Assembly: GCA_903935095.1 (NCBI GenBank)
Contig: CAIZQH010000002.1
Location: forward strand, 45,062-109,061
DNA length: 64,000 nt
Direction: 5' to 3'
Origin: an uncultured Flavobacteriales bacterium
GTDB lineage: Bacteria; Bacteroidota; Bacteroidia; Flavobacteriales_D; Crocinitomicaceae
The notes beneath the pieces were generated by a model. The model searched no databases, was not told where the DNA came from, and worked only from the letters and a program-made list of their open reading frames with translations. A program made the translations under genes and the position numbers. Within the stretch, counting starts at the first letter, position 1. Each line of letters begins with the position of its first letter. Of this stretch, positions 8,620 to 17,830 are shown one piece after another.

Positions 8620-9165
8620 TTATTTCTTTTTCGAGTTGATCATTAAGATCATCTTTTTACCTTCTAATTTTGGCAGCTGTTCAATAACACCAAAATCAGC
8701 AAGTTCTTGTGCAAATTTCAAAAGAAGAATTTCTCCACGGTCTTTAAATACAATGGTTCTTCCTCTAAAAAAAACATATGCCTTCACCTTACTACCCTCT
8801 TCCAAAAACTTTTTAGCGTGAGCTAATTTGAATTGGAAATCATGGTCATCTGTATTCGGTCCAAAACGAATCTCCTTAACGACGATTTTGCTTTGTTTTG
8901 CTTTTAATTCTTTTTGTTTTCGCTTCTGGTTGTAAAGGAACTTTTTATAGTCCATGATTTTACAAACAGGTGGTTTAGCATTTGGAGAAATCTCCACTAA
9001 ATCTAGCTCTTGTTCTTCCGCTAGGGCTATTCCCTTCGAAACGGACATTACTTGAGGCTCTTCACCTTCAATTACTAATCGAATTTCCGCAGCAACAATT
9101 TTATCGTTAATTCTGTGTTGTGCTTCAATTTCTCTTTTTACAAACGGTCTCGAATTTCTTCTCAT
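8620..9165 (-). CDS. infC: Translation initiation factor IF-3
   Basis: This 181-residue protein has the IF-3 N-terminal domain ([37 protein letters not shown]) and the C-terminal 30S-binding domain ([23 protein letters not shown]). IF-3 proofreads start-codon and initiator-tRNA pairing on the 30S subunit. The start here is an ordinary ATG (9165), not the rare ATT or ATC used for infC in some bacteria to sense IF-3 level. It follows thrS by 16 bases. Confidence 0.97.
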   Translation of the reverse strand: MRRNSRPFVKREIEAQHRINDKIVAAEIRLVIEGEEPQVMSVSKGIALAEEQELDLVEISPNAKPPVCKIMDYKKFLYNQKRKQKELKAKQSKIVVKEIRFGPNTDDHDFQFKLAHAKKFLEEGSKVKAYVFFRGRTIVFKDRGEILLLKFAQELADFGVIEQLPKLEGKKMILMINSKKK

Positions 9166-9181
9166 TCAATAATTTAAATAC

Positions 9182-11116
9182 TTATGACAATTCCGCGGCG
9201 ATTGCTTCTTGCACCATTGCAACAAACGCCTCTTGGGTAACCGACCCGTGATCTCCAATAGCTCTTTGCCTTACTGATACTTGGTTTGATTCAAACTCTT
9301 TCTCTCCGACAATCAGCATAAATGGCACTTTCGCCAACTCAGCATCACGTATCTTCTTACCAATTTTTTCATTTCGGTCGTCAACAAGTCCGCGAATATC
9401 GTAATTATTTAGGAATTCTAAAACTTTTTCTGCATACTCATTGTATTTATCTGAAATTGGGAGGACGATAAACTGCTCTGTTGATAGCCAAAGTGGGAAG
9501 TCTCCAGCGCAATGCTCCAACAATACAGCAACGAAACGTTCCATGGAACCAAAAGGTGCACGGTGAATCATTACTGGACGGTGTTTTTGATTGTCTGCAC
9601 CAACGTACTCCAATTCAAATCGTTCCGGTAAATTGTAATCTACTTGAATCGTTCCTAATTGCCATTCTCTGCCGAGCGCATCTTGAACCATGAAATCCAA
9701 TTTAGGGCCATAAAATGCGGCTTCACCGTAGGCTACGACCGTGTTCAATTCTTTTTCCGACGCTGCTTCAATGATAGCTTGTTCTGCTTTCACCCAATTC
9801 TCTTCTGAACCGATGTATTTTTCACGATTCACTTGATCTCTTAATGAAATCTGTGCCTTGAAATTATGAAAATTCAACGTTTTCAATACATAAAGAACGA
9901 TATCAATGACATTTTTAAACTCATCTTTCACTTGTTCCTGCGTACAGAAAATGTGTGCGTCGTCCTGAGTAAACCCACGTACCCTTGTCAATCCATGTAG
10001 CTCTCCCGATTGTTCGTAACGGTAAACCGTTCCAAACTCTGCGAATCGAGCAGGTAAATCCTTGTAAGATCTTGGTTTTGCCCGGAAAATCTCACAGTGA
10101 TGTGGGCAATTCATTGGTTTCAAATAGAATTCCTCATTCGGATCTGGTGTACGAATCGGTTGAAACGAATCAGCACCATATTTTTCGTAATGTCCAGAAG
10201 TGACATACAGTTCTTTATTTCCGATATGCGGTGTGATTACCTGCTGATAACCTGCTTTTTTCTGTGCTTTTTTCAAGAAATTTTCCAATCGTTCTCTCAA
10301 CGCAGCTCCTTTAGGTAACCACATTGGAAGTCCTTGTCCAACTTTCTGAGAAAACGTAAATAACTCTAATTCTTTCCCTAATTTTCGGTGATCACGTCTT
10401 TTCGCTTCTTCCAAACGTTCCAAATGCTCCGTTAATTCGGATTGTTTCGGGAAGGTCACGCCATAAATACGTGTTAATTGTTTATTTTTTTCGTCTCCTC
10501 TCCAATAGGCTCCTGCAATTGAAGTTAATTTCACTGCTTTAATGAATCCAGTGTCCGGAATGTGTGGTCCACGACATAAATCCGTAAAATTCCCTTGCGT
10601 GTAAAAAGTAATTGTCCCATCCTCTAATTCAGAAAGCAATTCCAATTTGTATGGGTCTTGTTTTTCCGTGAAATAAGCAAGCGCATCAGCTTTCGAAATT
10701 TCTTGTCGAACAAATGGATTCTTAGCTTTCGCTAATTCTTTCATTTTCTGCTCGATTTTCTCTAAATCCTTCTCGGAAATCGAATAGTCCATGAAGTCAA
10801 TATCATAATAGAACCCACTATTTACAGGAGGTCCAATGGCTAGTTTGACACCGGGAAAATGAAATTCAATCGCTTCTGCCATTAAATGCGCGGATGAGTG
10901 CCACATGGTTGATTTTCCATCCGAATCGTTCCAGGTCAACAATTGAAGTTCACAATTTTCATTGATTGGAAGGACAGCATCCCTCACTTGTCCGTTGACA
11001 CGTGCTGCTAACACATTGCGCGCCAATCCTTCGGAAATAGACATTGCGATTTGCAATGCAGAAGTCCCCTTCTCATATTCCCTGATTGTTCCATCTGGAA
11101 AAGTAACCTGAATCAT
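9182..11116 (-). CDS. thrS: Threonyl-tRNA synthetase
   Basis: The 644-residue protein has the full ThrRS layout: TGS domain ([20 protein letters not shown], residues 1-20), editing domain ([11 protein letters not shown], the HxxxH-type site), class II catalytic core (motif 2 [20 protein letters not shown], motif 3 near the [13 protein letters not shown] segment) and C-terminal anticodon-binding domain ([15 protein letters not shown]). ATG 11116 is chosen because ThrRS begins there; the frame is open 94 codons further upstream, but that stretch runs through the promoter and the end of the regulator gene on the same strand. It heads the thrS-infC-rpmI-rplT operon. Confidence 0.97.
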   Translation of the reverse strand: MIQVTFPDGTIREYEKGTSALQIAMSISEGLARNVLAARVNGQVRDAVLPINENCELQLLTWNDSDGKSTMWHSSAHLMAEAIEFHFPGVKLAIGPPVNSGFYYDIDFMDYSISEKDLEKIEQKMKELAKAKNPFVRQEISKADALAYFTEKQDPYKLELLSELEDGTITFYTQGNFTDLCRGPHIPDTGFIKAVKLTSIAGAYWRGDEKNKQLTRIYGVTFPKQSELTEHLERLEEAKRRDHRKLGKELELFTFSQKVGQGLPMWLPKGAALRERLENFLKKAQKKAGYQQVITPHIGNKELYVTSGHYEKYGADSFQPIRTPDPNEEFYLKPMNCPHHCEIFRAKPRSYKDLPARFAEFGTVYRYEQSGELHGLTRVRGFTQDDAHIFCTQEQVKDEFKNVIDIVLYVLKTLNFHNFKAQISLRDQVNREKYIGSEENWVKAEQAIIEAASEKELNTVVAYGEAAFYGPKLDFMVQDALGREWQLGTIQVDYNLPERFELEYVGADNQKHRPVMIHRAPFGSMERFVAVLLEHCAGDFPLWLSTEQFIVLPISDKYNEYAEKVLEFLNNYDIRGLVDDRNEKIGKKIRDAELAKVPFMLIVGEKEFESNQVSVRQRAIGDHGSVTQEAFVAMVQEAIAAELS

Positions 11117-11141
11117 CTGTGTATCTCGTATTTTTGAAGTG

Positions 11142-11149
11142 CAAAGATA
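11142..11149 (-). promoter_or_regulatory. Candidate -7 element for the thrS operon
   Basis: The minus strand reads TATCTTTG followed by C, a full TAnnTTTG match, 25 bases upstream of the thrS ATG and downstream of the regulator's stop codon. I see no T-box or threonine-rich leader peptide in the short leader. Confidence 0.55.
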
Positions 11150-11177
11150 ATAATATCTTCGGGAATTCAGAAGGGAA

Positions 11178-11993
11178 TTAGCCCTTAGAATTTGTTTCTG
11201 ATAGATGAACAAGGATTTGCTGTATGTCTTTCTGTAAATTCCTAAAGGATGCGCCCATACCTTCTGCATCCAATTGAACATCAGGAATCTCTTTGGATAT
11301 ATACGAAACAAAACGCCAAATCTCCAAAATATTTTCAACGGAAACAGCATAAGGTTCATAACTAGGATTGGAAGAAACCAATAATAATTGTTGGGCATCT
11401 TTCAATTGGTTGAACACATATTTAAATACAATTCCATCATTACTGGTGACAATTATGCATGGCGAATTAGAAGCTAAACTCAACCAATCTTGAACAAATT
11501 CACCTACGACATAGGAACCATGTGATACCGGAGGCATCGAATCTCCAGAAATAGGGAATGCTCTGTATTTTCTATTTTTTGATAAAAAGGGCAATTTAAG
11601 CGTTGGTAATTCACGCATAAATTCTGGGTCCGCATAACCTGCAACGTATCCAGCACGGACTTTTTCAGAAATCAACTCAACTTCTTCCTCATTTTCTGTA
11701 TTAACAACGGTCGTCAAAATACGTAAATTCGTACCTTTCGCACCTGTTTGCCAGTAATTCTCCATGGAATTCCAATCTGCTGCAACATATTGCGAAAAAT
11801 CCTTTGAGATCAAATCATCCAATGTAACCTTGTGAAATTGAGAAATGGACAATAGCATTTCCAAACTTGGTTGTGCTACTTCATTTTCATACCCACTATA
11901 CGTTGAACGATTTAAACTTAATACTTGCGCAAGTTCTTCTTGTGATTTACCAGATCTTTTTCTGAGTAATTTTAGGTTTGAGGCTATGAACAT
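11178..11993 (-). CDS. LexA-like regulator: helix-turn-helix plus S24 peptidase domain
   Basis: The 271-residue protein has an XRE-type helix-turn-helix at residues 5-60 ([19 protein letters not shown], then [21 protein letters not shown]). The C-terminal part resembles the LexA/S24 fold: SGDSMPP places a Ser at 152 and GIVFKYVF a Lys at 191, the spacing expected for the Ser-Lys dyad. Ala-Gly pairs at 114-115 and 118-119 could be a cleavage site. It may therefore be a repressor that cuts itself on a stress signal, though many Bacteroidota homologues have no known trigger. ATG 11993 is preferred over an in-frame start at 12023 because the domain begins there and the promoter element lies between the two. 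Confidence 0.85.
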   Translation of the reverse strand: MFIASNLKLLRKRSGKSQEELAQVLSLNRSTYSGYENEVAQPSLEMLLSISQFHKVTLDDLISKDFSQYVAADWNSMENYWQTGAKGTNLRILTTVVNTENEEEVELISEKVRAGYVAGYADPEFMRELPTLKLPFLSKNRKYRAFPISGDSMPPVSHGSYVVGEFVQDWLSLASNSPCIIVTSNDGIVFKYVFNQLKDAQQLLLVSSNPSYEPYAVSVENILEIWRFVSYISKEIPDVQLDAEGMGASFRNLQKDIQQILVHLSETNSKG

Positions 11994-12011
11994 GATGAAC
12001 GATTTATGATA

Positions 12012-12019
12012 CAAAAATA
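12012..12019 (-). promoter_or_regulatory. Candidate -7 element for the LexA-like regulator
   Basis: The minus strand reads TATTTTTG, a match to TAnnTTTG, 18 bases before the ATG at 11993. It overlaps the longer open frame, which argues for the shorter protein. Confidence 0.45.
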
Positions 12020-12061
12020 ACAAAATCCGAATAACTCATCATTATTTTGATTAATATTTCA

Positions 12062-12835
12062 TCATTGAGAAACAAATCGGTAGCTGATAAAGCCATTTAC
12101 GGTGCCTGATCCTGAATTAAAACGAGAGATTCCAGCGTATTTCAGCGCTTGTTCCACCATACATGGAGTAGCTGATGAGCTGCGTGCTTGATCGATTGTC
12201 TTTGCCACCACACGACCGGAATTATTTACTGATATGCTGACGACAACAACTCCAGAAGAATTATACCCACATGTATATCCTGGATTACGCACATGCCATT
12301 TGTTGTTTTCAAATGCCGTTCTTCCCGGTAAGGAAAAATCTACCATGACGCTACCTGCATATTGATTTTGACTTCCACTTTGAGACGTTGTGGTGTTGAT
12401 TCTTCTTGTTGAACCGTTATTCGTCGATTTGATTCGCTCAGCGGATTCCGTTTTAATTCGCTCACGCTCCTCTGCCCCTCCAAATTCTTCGTATAAACTT
12501 CGCTCGTAATCTCGGGCATTTTGCTCTGGATTCCCAGATCTTGTTGAACTCGCTGCATCCTGAGTCCATTCATCTTGTGATCTTTGGCGGTTGTCAGATG
12601 CATCACGAACAACATTTCGCACTTCTCCTGCGGATTGGAACGCTGGATCATTTTGAAGTGTTAATTCAACTTCCTCAGGGATATCTTCCAACGCTACCGA
12701 AAAATCATCTGATTCGATTGCCGTTTCCTTTCGCACAGTAGTAAGTTCTAAATAAACAAAAACACCAACATATATGGTCAAAATAGCCATGATAATCTTA
12801 AAAAATTGCTCTGGATTTTTTAGGATTTTTTTCAT
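12062..12835 (-). CDS. TonB-like energy transducer protein
   Basis: The 257-residue protein has a short cytoplasmic start, one membrane helix (residues about 13-30, FKIIMAILTIYVGVFVYLEL) and a charged periplasmic spacer rich in Glu, Arg and Gln. The C-terminal ~90 residues resemble the TonB C-terminal fold as found in Bacteroidota (CGYNSSGVVVVSISVNNSGR, two Cys that could pair). TonB proteins pass proton-motive energy from ExbB/ExbD to outer-membrane receptors; no exbB or exbD gene is nearby. Its ATG overlaps the stop of the WG-repeat gene (ATGA), so the two are likely translationally coupled. Confidence 0.75.
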   Translation of the reverse strand: MKKILKNPEQFFKIIMAILTIYVGVFVYLELTTVRKETAIESDDFSVALEDIPEEVELTLQNDPAFQSAGEVRNVVRDASDNRQRSQDEWTQDAASSTRSGNPEQNARDYERSLYEEFGGAEERERIKTESAERIKSTNNGSTRRINTTTSQSGSQNQYAGSVMVDFSLPGRTAFENNKWHVRNPGYTCGYNSSGVVVVSISVNNSGRVVAKTIDQARSSSATPCMVEQALKYAGISRFNSGSGTVNGFISYRFVSQ

Positions 12836-14790
12836 TCTGCCAATTGTATAAAGGAATGATTTTTGGGGAAATAGTACGACATATGGCCCTCCTGAAATAG
12901 CACAAATGACTCTTGATCAAATCGCTGAATGCGTTCATATTGAATAGGAAGAATCTCTTTTCCATCTTTTAAAAACAATCCAACCTTATCACCAATAGAA
13001 ACTAAGAAATAGGCATTCTCAAATAGTTTAATATTGGAAAAAGATACAGGTAAAATCAATTTCCCATCAATCTGGAGCAAACCGAAATGTTCTTCACGTT
13101 CGATTAAATATCCTAATTCTGGCATGAAACGAATGAAATCGTATTCAAATGGCAACACTACCCTTCCCTTCACATCCAATAATGCCCAATTCCCTTTATC
13201 TTTTACTGGCCAGAATCCAGTAAAGGGGCCGCTAGCCTCATATACCGGTTTTTGAACAGATTTTCCATTCCCATCTATCAATCCAAATTTATCTTTTTTG
13301 CGAAAGACTGCAAATCCATTATTAAATTTCGCGACACTTAATGCATCTGGAAACCATTCCAATGGACTTGTTAAAATCAATTTACCCGTTGAATCAATGT
13401 AATTTAATTGACCTGAGACTTTCACCACTGCCCTATTTGATGTTTGGTCTAAATCACCGATGAATTCATATTCTGGGTGTTGATTCCTCATCCATTGAGA
13501 GAAGCTCAGTTCAACCACTCCATCGACGTAAGGTAGGACATGGAAATTCAAATCATATATGCTGTTCTTCTCTTCTTTAAGGGCATCGTAAGCACCACTA
13601 TCATTCAAACTAATATCATCAAAATCTAAGGGGAATATCAGTTTTCCAAGCCGATCAATAACCCCATATTTATCCTCCTTTCGTACAATCGCACGATTAT
13701 TCACAAATTCCAGAATTTCATCAAATTGAAAGTCTACCACCACCTGATTCTTTTTGTCAATAATACCAAATAAGTCCTCCTTCGAAACGACAGCAAGTCC
13801 TTCTTGAAATGGACCCACTTCGTTGTAGAGCGCTGGAATAATCAATTTTCCTTGGGAATTCATGAATCCATATTTACCATTGGAAATAATTGGATAAAGC
13901 TTCATTTGAAACAAGTCAATATCCACTGCAAGTTCCTGCAAAAAAGGATAATCTGGGAATTCCTTTTGAAAGATCAGGTACTTTTCTTCGGAATAATCTT
14001 TCAAGTAAATTTTATAGACATTTCTCCATGCATCATTTACAAAATAATTATTTGGATACGTGCGTACGAAACTCACATATTCTTCCAAGGTGTGGTTTTG
14101 TGTTGCAATGGAATAGATTTCTTTAGCTGCTTCTAATAAGTGTGTATTCAATGGATAATTTTCATAAAAATAGACGTAGGAAGCTAAGGAATGATCCGCT
14201 GTTAATTCTTGGTACTGTAAATCATAAAAAAAATGAAGCGCTTCTGGAGCGAAAGCGGATTCTGGCAAGGTATCCAAGAAAAATTTCAGCGAAGCAGAAG
14301 TACCTTTCTCTTGCGCCAATTCAAAAGCAAGTTGGTCACGCAAATAAACAGCCGTATTTAAGGAGTGAAACCAGTCATTTCGAAGAATAAACTGATTCCA
14401 AGTAAATACAGTTGGCTTGCGTTTTATAGACTCAAAAATCAACTGACTTACAATTTGCTTCTGTTGCTGGATCAGGTTTGCATCAAAAAGAAAATCTTTT
14501 CCCCACGTTACTTTCGTTTTTTCCGCCAATTCCGACCATGTTCGATCAGCAATTTGCACATAAAAATATGCACTATCCAAGTTACGGTAATCTTGTGTGA
14601 TATAAAGTTGACTTAATCCAAAACTAGCAATGCACTTACTTTTTTTTAACCCCGAACGAAAATGACTATTGGCTAAACCGTAATTTTTATTTTCAAGGGC
14701 TTTCATTCCTTTCTCAATGGATGATTGTCCAAATACAAAGAAGGGAAAAAGAATCAAAAACAGAAAAATTAGCCTATTTGCTTTACGCAT
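12832..14790 (-). CDS. WG repeat-containing exported protein
   Basis: The 652-residue protein starts with a signal peptide (MRKANRLIFLFLILFPFFVFGQ). Residues about 25-300 are alpha-helical and TPR-like (repeated short helices with Ala/Tyr/Leu patterns). Residues about 300-640 contain roughly eight WG-type repeats, with units such as GKYGFMNSQGKLIIPALYNEV and EDLFGIIDKKNQVV. WG repeats form propeller-like or elongated beta structures of unknown function, common in Bacteroidota. ATG 14790 is chosen because the signal peptide starts there; the frame opens 12 codons earlier but would overlap nadE. The TonB-like gene follows with a 4-base overlap. Confidence 0.85.
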   Translation of the reverse strand: MRKANRLIFLFLILFPFFVFGQSSIEKGMKALENKNYGLANSHFRSGLKKSKCIASFGLSQLYITQDYRNLDSAYFYVQIADRTWSELAEKTKVTWGKDFLFDANLIQQQKQIVSQLIFESIKRKPTVFTWNQFILRNDWFHSLNTAVYLRDQLAFELAQEKGTSASLKFFLDTLPESAFAPEALHFFYDLQYQELTADHSLASYVYFYENYPLNTHLLEAAKEIYSIATQNHTLEEYVSFVRTYPNNYFVNDAWRNVYKIYLKDYSEEKYLIFQKEFPDYPFLQELAVDIDLFQMKLYPIISNGKYGFMNSQGKLIIPALYNEVGPFQEGLAVVSKEDLFGIIDKKNQVVVDFQFDEILEFVNNRAIVRKEDKYGVIDRLGKLIFPLDFDDISLNDSGAYDALKEEKNSIYDLNFHVLPYVDGVVELSFSQWMRNQHPEYEFIGDLDQTSNRAVVKVSGQLNYIDSTGKLILTSPLEWFPDALSVAKFNNGFAVFRKKDKFGLIDGNGKSVQKPVYEASGPFTGFWPVKDKGNWALLDVKGRVVLPFEYDFIRFMPELGYLIEREEHFGLLQIDGKLILPVSFSNIKLFENAYFLVSIGDKVGLFLKDGKEILPIQYERIQRFDQESFVLFQEGHMSYYFPKNHSFIQLAE

Positions 14791-14818
14791 ACAATGAAAC
14801 CGAACGTTTTTATAATTC

Positions 14819-15592
14819 TTAGTCATTTTTTAATTCTGAAGGAATGATGCAAACAGGAATTGGCTCCATCTTATGTTTGTTAGCTGCATGGAATCCTTGG
14901 TAAATACGCAAGACTTCCCTTTCTCTAACGGACAATGTGGAAGAATCACCCTTAAAATCCATTGCCCATTCAAGTTCTGGATAACTTGCGCCAATTTGAT
15001 CTTCATCACTTCGTCCATCCTCCCAAAGTCCATCAGTTGGAGCTGCCATAAGAATAGAATTTACAATCTGCATGGATTCGGCCAATTGAAATACTTCCGT
15101 TTTGGTTAAATCAGCGATTGGACTCACATCCACACCGCCATCTCCATATTTTGTGAAGAATCCAACCCCAAAGTCTTCAACTCGGTTTCCGGTTCCTGCC
15201 ACCAAACAACGATTTGCTTGACCTATCGCGTACAAGGTCATCATCCGCAAACGCGAACGAGAATTCGCCATGGCCAAAGCTTGATCTGAACAATCAAAAG
15301 GCATCAAAGACTCAAAGTTAGAGAACACGTCAGTTAATGGAATTTCAAAGGATTGAACAGCTGGAAATCTATTTTTCAAGTCCTCTATGTGTTCTTGAGC
15401 GCGTTTATATTCTGCGGTCGTCTGACGAATCGGCATGTTCAATAGAATCACCTTGACACCCGTCATCGCACAAAGTGTCGAGGTCAACGCAGAGTCAACA
15501 CCACCAGAAACGCCCACAATGAATCCATCAACGTTTGCTTTTTCTTGGTAATCTTTTAGCCAAGAGACAATATGAGTGGCAATTGGATTCAA
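14819..15592 (-). CDS. nadE: NAD+ synthase, ammonia-dependent type
   Basis: The 257-residue protein carries the ATP-pyrophosphatase loop SGGVDSALT (residues about 28-37) and the family segments VAGTGNRVEDFGVGFFTKYGDGGVDVSPIADL. NadE amidates deamido-NAD to NAD; the lack of a glutaminase domain indicates use of free ammonia. The start is the TTG at 15592-15590, directly after the TAA of the upstream barrel gene: homologues begin with a matching stretch (HIVSWLKDY), and no ATG lies between there and the ATP loop. The gene sits beside gldB, an arrangement I recall from other Flavobacteriia. Confidence 0.93.
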   Translation of the reverse strand: MNPIATHIVSWLKDYQEKANVDGFIVGVSGGVDSALTSTLCAMTGVKVILLNMPIRQTTAEYKRAQEHIEDLKNRFPAVQSFEIPLTDVFSNFESLMPFDCSDQALAMANSRSRLRMMTLYAIGQANRCLVAGTGNRVEDFGVGFFTKYGDGGVDVSPIADLTKTEVFQLAESMQIVNSILMAAPTDGLWEDGRSDEDQIGASYPELEWAMDFKGDSSTLSVREREVLRIYQGFHAANKHKMEPIPVCIIPSELKND

Positions 15593-16420
15593 TTAAAACA
15601 GGATTGAGACTTTCAATACCACTTGGTTTTGAGTTGATTTATTGGAGAAATACACTTTATTGAAATTGCTATCTAAAATAAACAAGTTCTTTTTATCATC
15701 CGAACGATCGAGAAACAACGGAACGAACCCGTAATAATAACCAAGCTCTGCTTTTAACACGGTGGTTCCAGCAAAATTCCATTCGGCACCTCCTGTGAAT
15801 CCAATATTGGAATTAAAAACAAATAATTCACCCTTGGAGGTCATATCAACATTTTCTTGATTTTGCCAAGATTGAAAAGGATCATTTAAATTATCTAATG
15901 AAAATCCGGTGTCATTAATTTTATTAGAAACTAAGAAGCGATTGCGCAATCCGAAATTGGCGAAGTAGCGAAAATCACCAATAAACTCCGTTCTAAAATT
16001 CAAATAGATGGGTAGACTGATGTATAACGGATTATATGTTCGTTCACTTAATAAAAAATATTTATCGGTCGTTGCAACAGTTTCCTTCTGATTTTTAATC
16101 ACTTTGTCCGTATATCTATAAAAAACATTTGCGTTCTCTTTTTTATAATTCAAGTTTTCGATATCAAATTCCAAACCAAAGGTATACGCTAGGTTTTTTG
16201 TTTCTTTAAATGCTTTGGTGAAATTGGTCCCTAAAGTAAAGGTTGATCCAAGCCCATTTGCAGACAAATTATTTGTTCCCATCTTCAATATACTGATGCC
16301 AACACCACCAACTAAACCTGCTTGTAAGGTTTTGTCTCCAACCGTCTGTCCTTGAACTCCAATAGCAAGGAATGAGAAAAAAATAACGCTTGATACTCTT
16401 TTGATGAACATTGATCTCAT
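15593..16420 (-). CDS. Outer-membrane beta-barrel protein, PorT-like fold
   Basis: The 275-residue protein has a signal peptide (FIKRVSSVIFFSFLAIGVQGQ) and alternating beta-strand sequence ending in a Phe (QNQVVLKVSILF), as is usual for outer-membrane barrels. Bacteroidota have many such small barrels with unknown cargo. Two ATGs compete (16420 and 16411); I cannot choose. Its stop codon touches the nadE TTG start, which suggests coupled translation, and it is divergent from gldB. Confidence 0.75.
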   Translation of the reverse strand: MRSMFIKRVSSVIFFSFLAIGVQGQTVGDKTLQAGLVGGVGISILKMGTNNLSANGLGSTFTLGTNFTKAFKETKNLAYTFGLEFDIENLNYKKENANVFYRYTDKVIKNQKETVATTDKYFLLSERTYNPLYISLPIYLNFRTEFIGDFRYFANFGLRNRFLVSNKINDTGFSLDNLNDPFQSWQNQENVDMTSKGELFVFNSNIGFTGGAEWNFAGTTVLKAELGYYYGFVPLFLDRSDDKKNLFILDSNFNKVYFSNKSTQNQVVLKVSILF

Positions 16421-16439
16421 GTGATTCTGTTTTAAGTGT

Positions 16440-16447
16440 TAATTTTG
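16440..16447 (+). promoter_or_regulatory. Candidate -7 element for gldB-gldC
   Basis: TAATTTTG matches TAnnTTTG and lies 19 bases before the GTG start of gldB. A TTG at 16411-16413 is too far upstream (26 bases) to be a good -33 partner. Confidence 0.45.
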
Positions 16448-16466
16448 AGCAAAAATAAGAATTATC

Positions 16467-17480
16467 GTGAAACCCTTTCGCTTCGTAACACTGCTTTTTG
16501 GATTAATGATTTTCATCTTTGCTTCTTGTTCATCGAACTCGTACGAAGTAAACGTGGATGAAGTTCCATTAAACGTCGATTTTGTGAATTTAGACTCCAT
16601 AGCATTTCATGCAAATTGGAGTGAACGAGATGAGCTTTTTATGGGTTTAAAGAAAACGGACGCCGAGCTTTTTAATTTCGCATTCTCTTTTGCTTTGGAA
16701 ATCCCCTTGACATCTGATACTGCCTTCCGAAATGGATTGAATCGTTTTTATAACAATCCATACATTTCGTTATTAGAGAAAAAAATTCAGACCAAACAGA
16801 AATGGAGAAAGGAAACTAGTGAGGTATTACTAAATGGATTTAAACGAATGACGTATTTCCTCCCAAGGTGGAAAACGCCTAAAACTATCTATTTCATCAA
16901 TAGTCGTTTTGCTGCCAGTGCGTATTGTACAGATCGATCCATTGCGATCGGACAAGAAAGGTATTTAGGTCCAGCAGATAAACTTATTCAAGACCTACCT
17001 TCCAACCAGTTTTATGGTTGGATCAAAGATGCCATGAAACCAAACTTTGTGTGTCCGGATGCTTTTCTGGTTTGGATAAGTTCACATGGTCTCGAGGAAA
17101 CATCTGAAAATTACGCAAGTGAAATGATTCGCTGGGGCAAAATGCTCTTCTTGGCGCACATATGCCTGCCAGAACTATCGGAAGCAGATATTGTTCGTTA
17201 TTCAAAGAAGGACTTCGAATGGGCAATAGCTAGCGAGAAATCATTCTGGGAATACTTGGTTGATGAAGAAATCCTATTTAAAACAGACGAAGAAACCCGC
17301 ATGAATTTTTTACATGAAGGTCCATTCACCACAGGACTTCCACAAGAAAGCCCAGATCGTATGGGGCGATTCATGGGCTACATGATTGTGAAACAATACA
17401 TGGAAAATAATGACGTGAGTCCGAAGGAATTAATAAAAACACCATACAATAAAATCCTCCAAAAATATCAAGTTAACTAG
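16467..17480 (+). CDS. gldB: Gliding motility lipoprotein GldB
   Basis: The 337-residue protein begins with a lipoprotein signal (lipobox FASC, Cys20) and matches GldB in length and in conserved segments such as NRFYNNPYI, RMTYFLPRWKTPK and the C-terminal FTTGLPQESPDRMGRFMGYMIV. GldB is needed for gliding in Flavobacterium and is linked to the T9SS/gliding machinery; its exact role is unknown. The start is a GTG at 16467, because no ATG precedes the lipoprotein signal. gldC follows after 2 bases, the same order as in Flavobacterium johnsoniae. Confidence 0.9.
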   Translation: MKPFRFVTLLFGLMIFIFASCSSNSYEVNVDEVPLNVDFVNLDSIAFHANWSERDELFMGLKKTDAELFNFAFSFALEIPLTSDTAFRNGLNRFYNNPYISLLEKKIQTKQKWRKETSEVLLNGFKRMTYFLPRWKTPKTIYFINSRFAASAYCTDRSIAIGQERYLGPADKLIQDLPSNQFYGWIKDAMKPNFVCPDAFLVWISSHGLEETSENYASEMIRWGKMLFLAHICLPELSEADIVRYSKKDFEWAIASEKSFWEYLVDEEILFKTDEETRMNFLHEGPFTTGLPQESPDRMGRFMGYMIVKQYMENNDVSPKELIKTPYNKILQKYQVN

Positions 17481-17482
17481 TT

Positions 17483-17830
17483 ATGAGTGATCAAATTACA
17501 AAGAAATCCGACATCGTTATCACGGTTGGATTAGATGCAAACCAAATTCCATCAGCGATTAAATGGAGTGCCGTTGACACGAATGTTTCCGATGCAGCAG
17601 CATCTGCTTTTTTACTGTCTATTTGGGATCCACAGGAGAAAAACACGATGAAAATCGACTTGTGGACGAAGGACATGAGCATCGAAGAAATGAAACAATT
17701 CTTTCATCAGACCTTGCTTACGATGGCAGATACCTTTGAAAAAGCAACGGGTGAACACCTCATCAGCGAGGACCTTAGAGATTATTGTTTTCATTTCGCA
17801 ACCAAAATGGAAATCCTTCCTGAGGAATGA
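17483..17830 (+). CDS. gldC: Gliding motility protein GldC
   Basis: The 115-residue acidic protein has no signal peptide and matches GldC (KSDIVITVGLDANQIPSAIKW, then LWDP/MKIDLWTKDMSIEEMK). GldC supports gliding in Flavobacterium but is not strictly essential there. It follows gldB by 2 bases and overlaps the next gene by an ATGA junction. Confidence 0.9.
   Translation: MSDQITKKSDIVITVGLDANQIPSAIKWSAVDTNVSDAAASAFLLSIWDPQEKNTMKIDLWTKDMSIEEMKQFFHQTLLTMADTFEKATGEHLISEDLRDYCFHFATKMEILPEE

Noticed and set aside
8387..8821. Plus-strand hydrophobic frame of 144 codons opposite rpmI and infC
   Set aside because: It is antisense to two certain genes; its hydrophobic look results from Lys-rich codons on the other strand.
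11117..11398. Extra 94-codon N-terminal extension of thrS
   Set aside because: ThrRS aligns from the ATG at 11116. The extension crosses a promoter element and the coding end of the upstream regulator gene.
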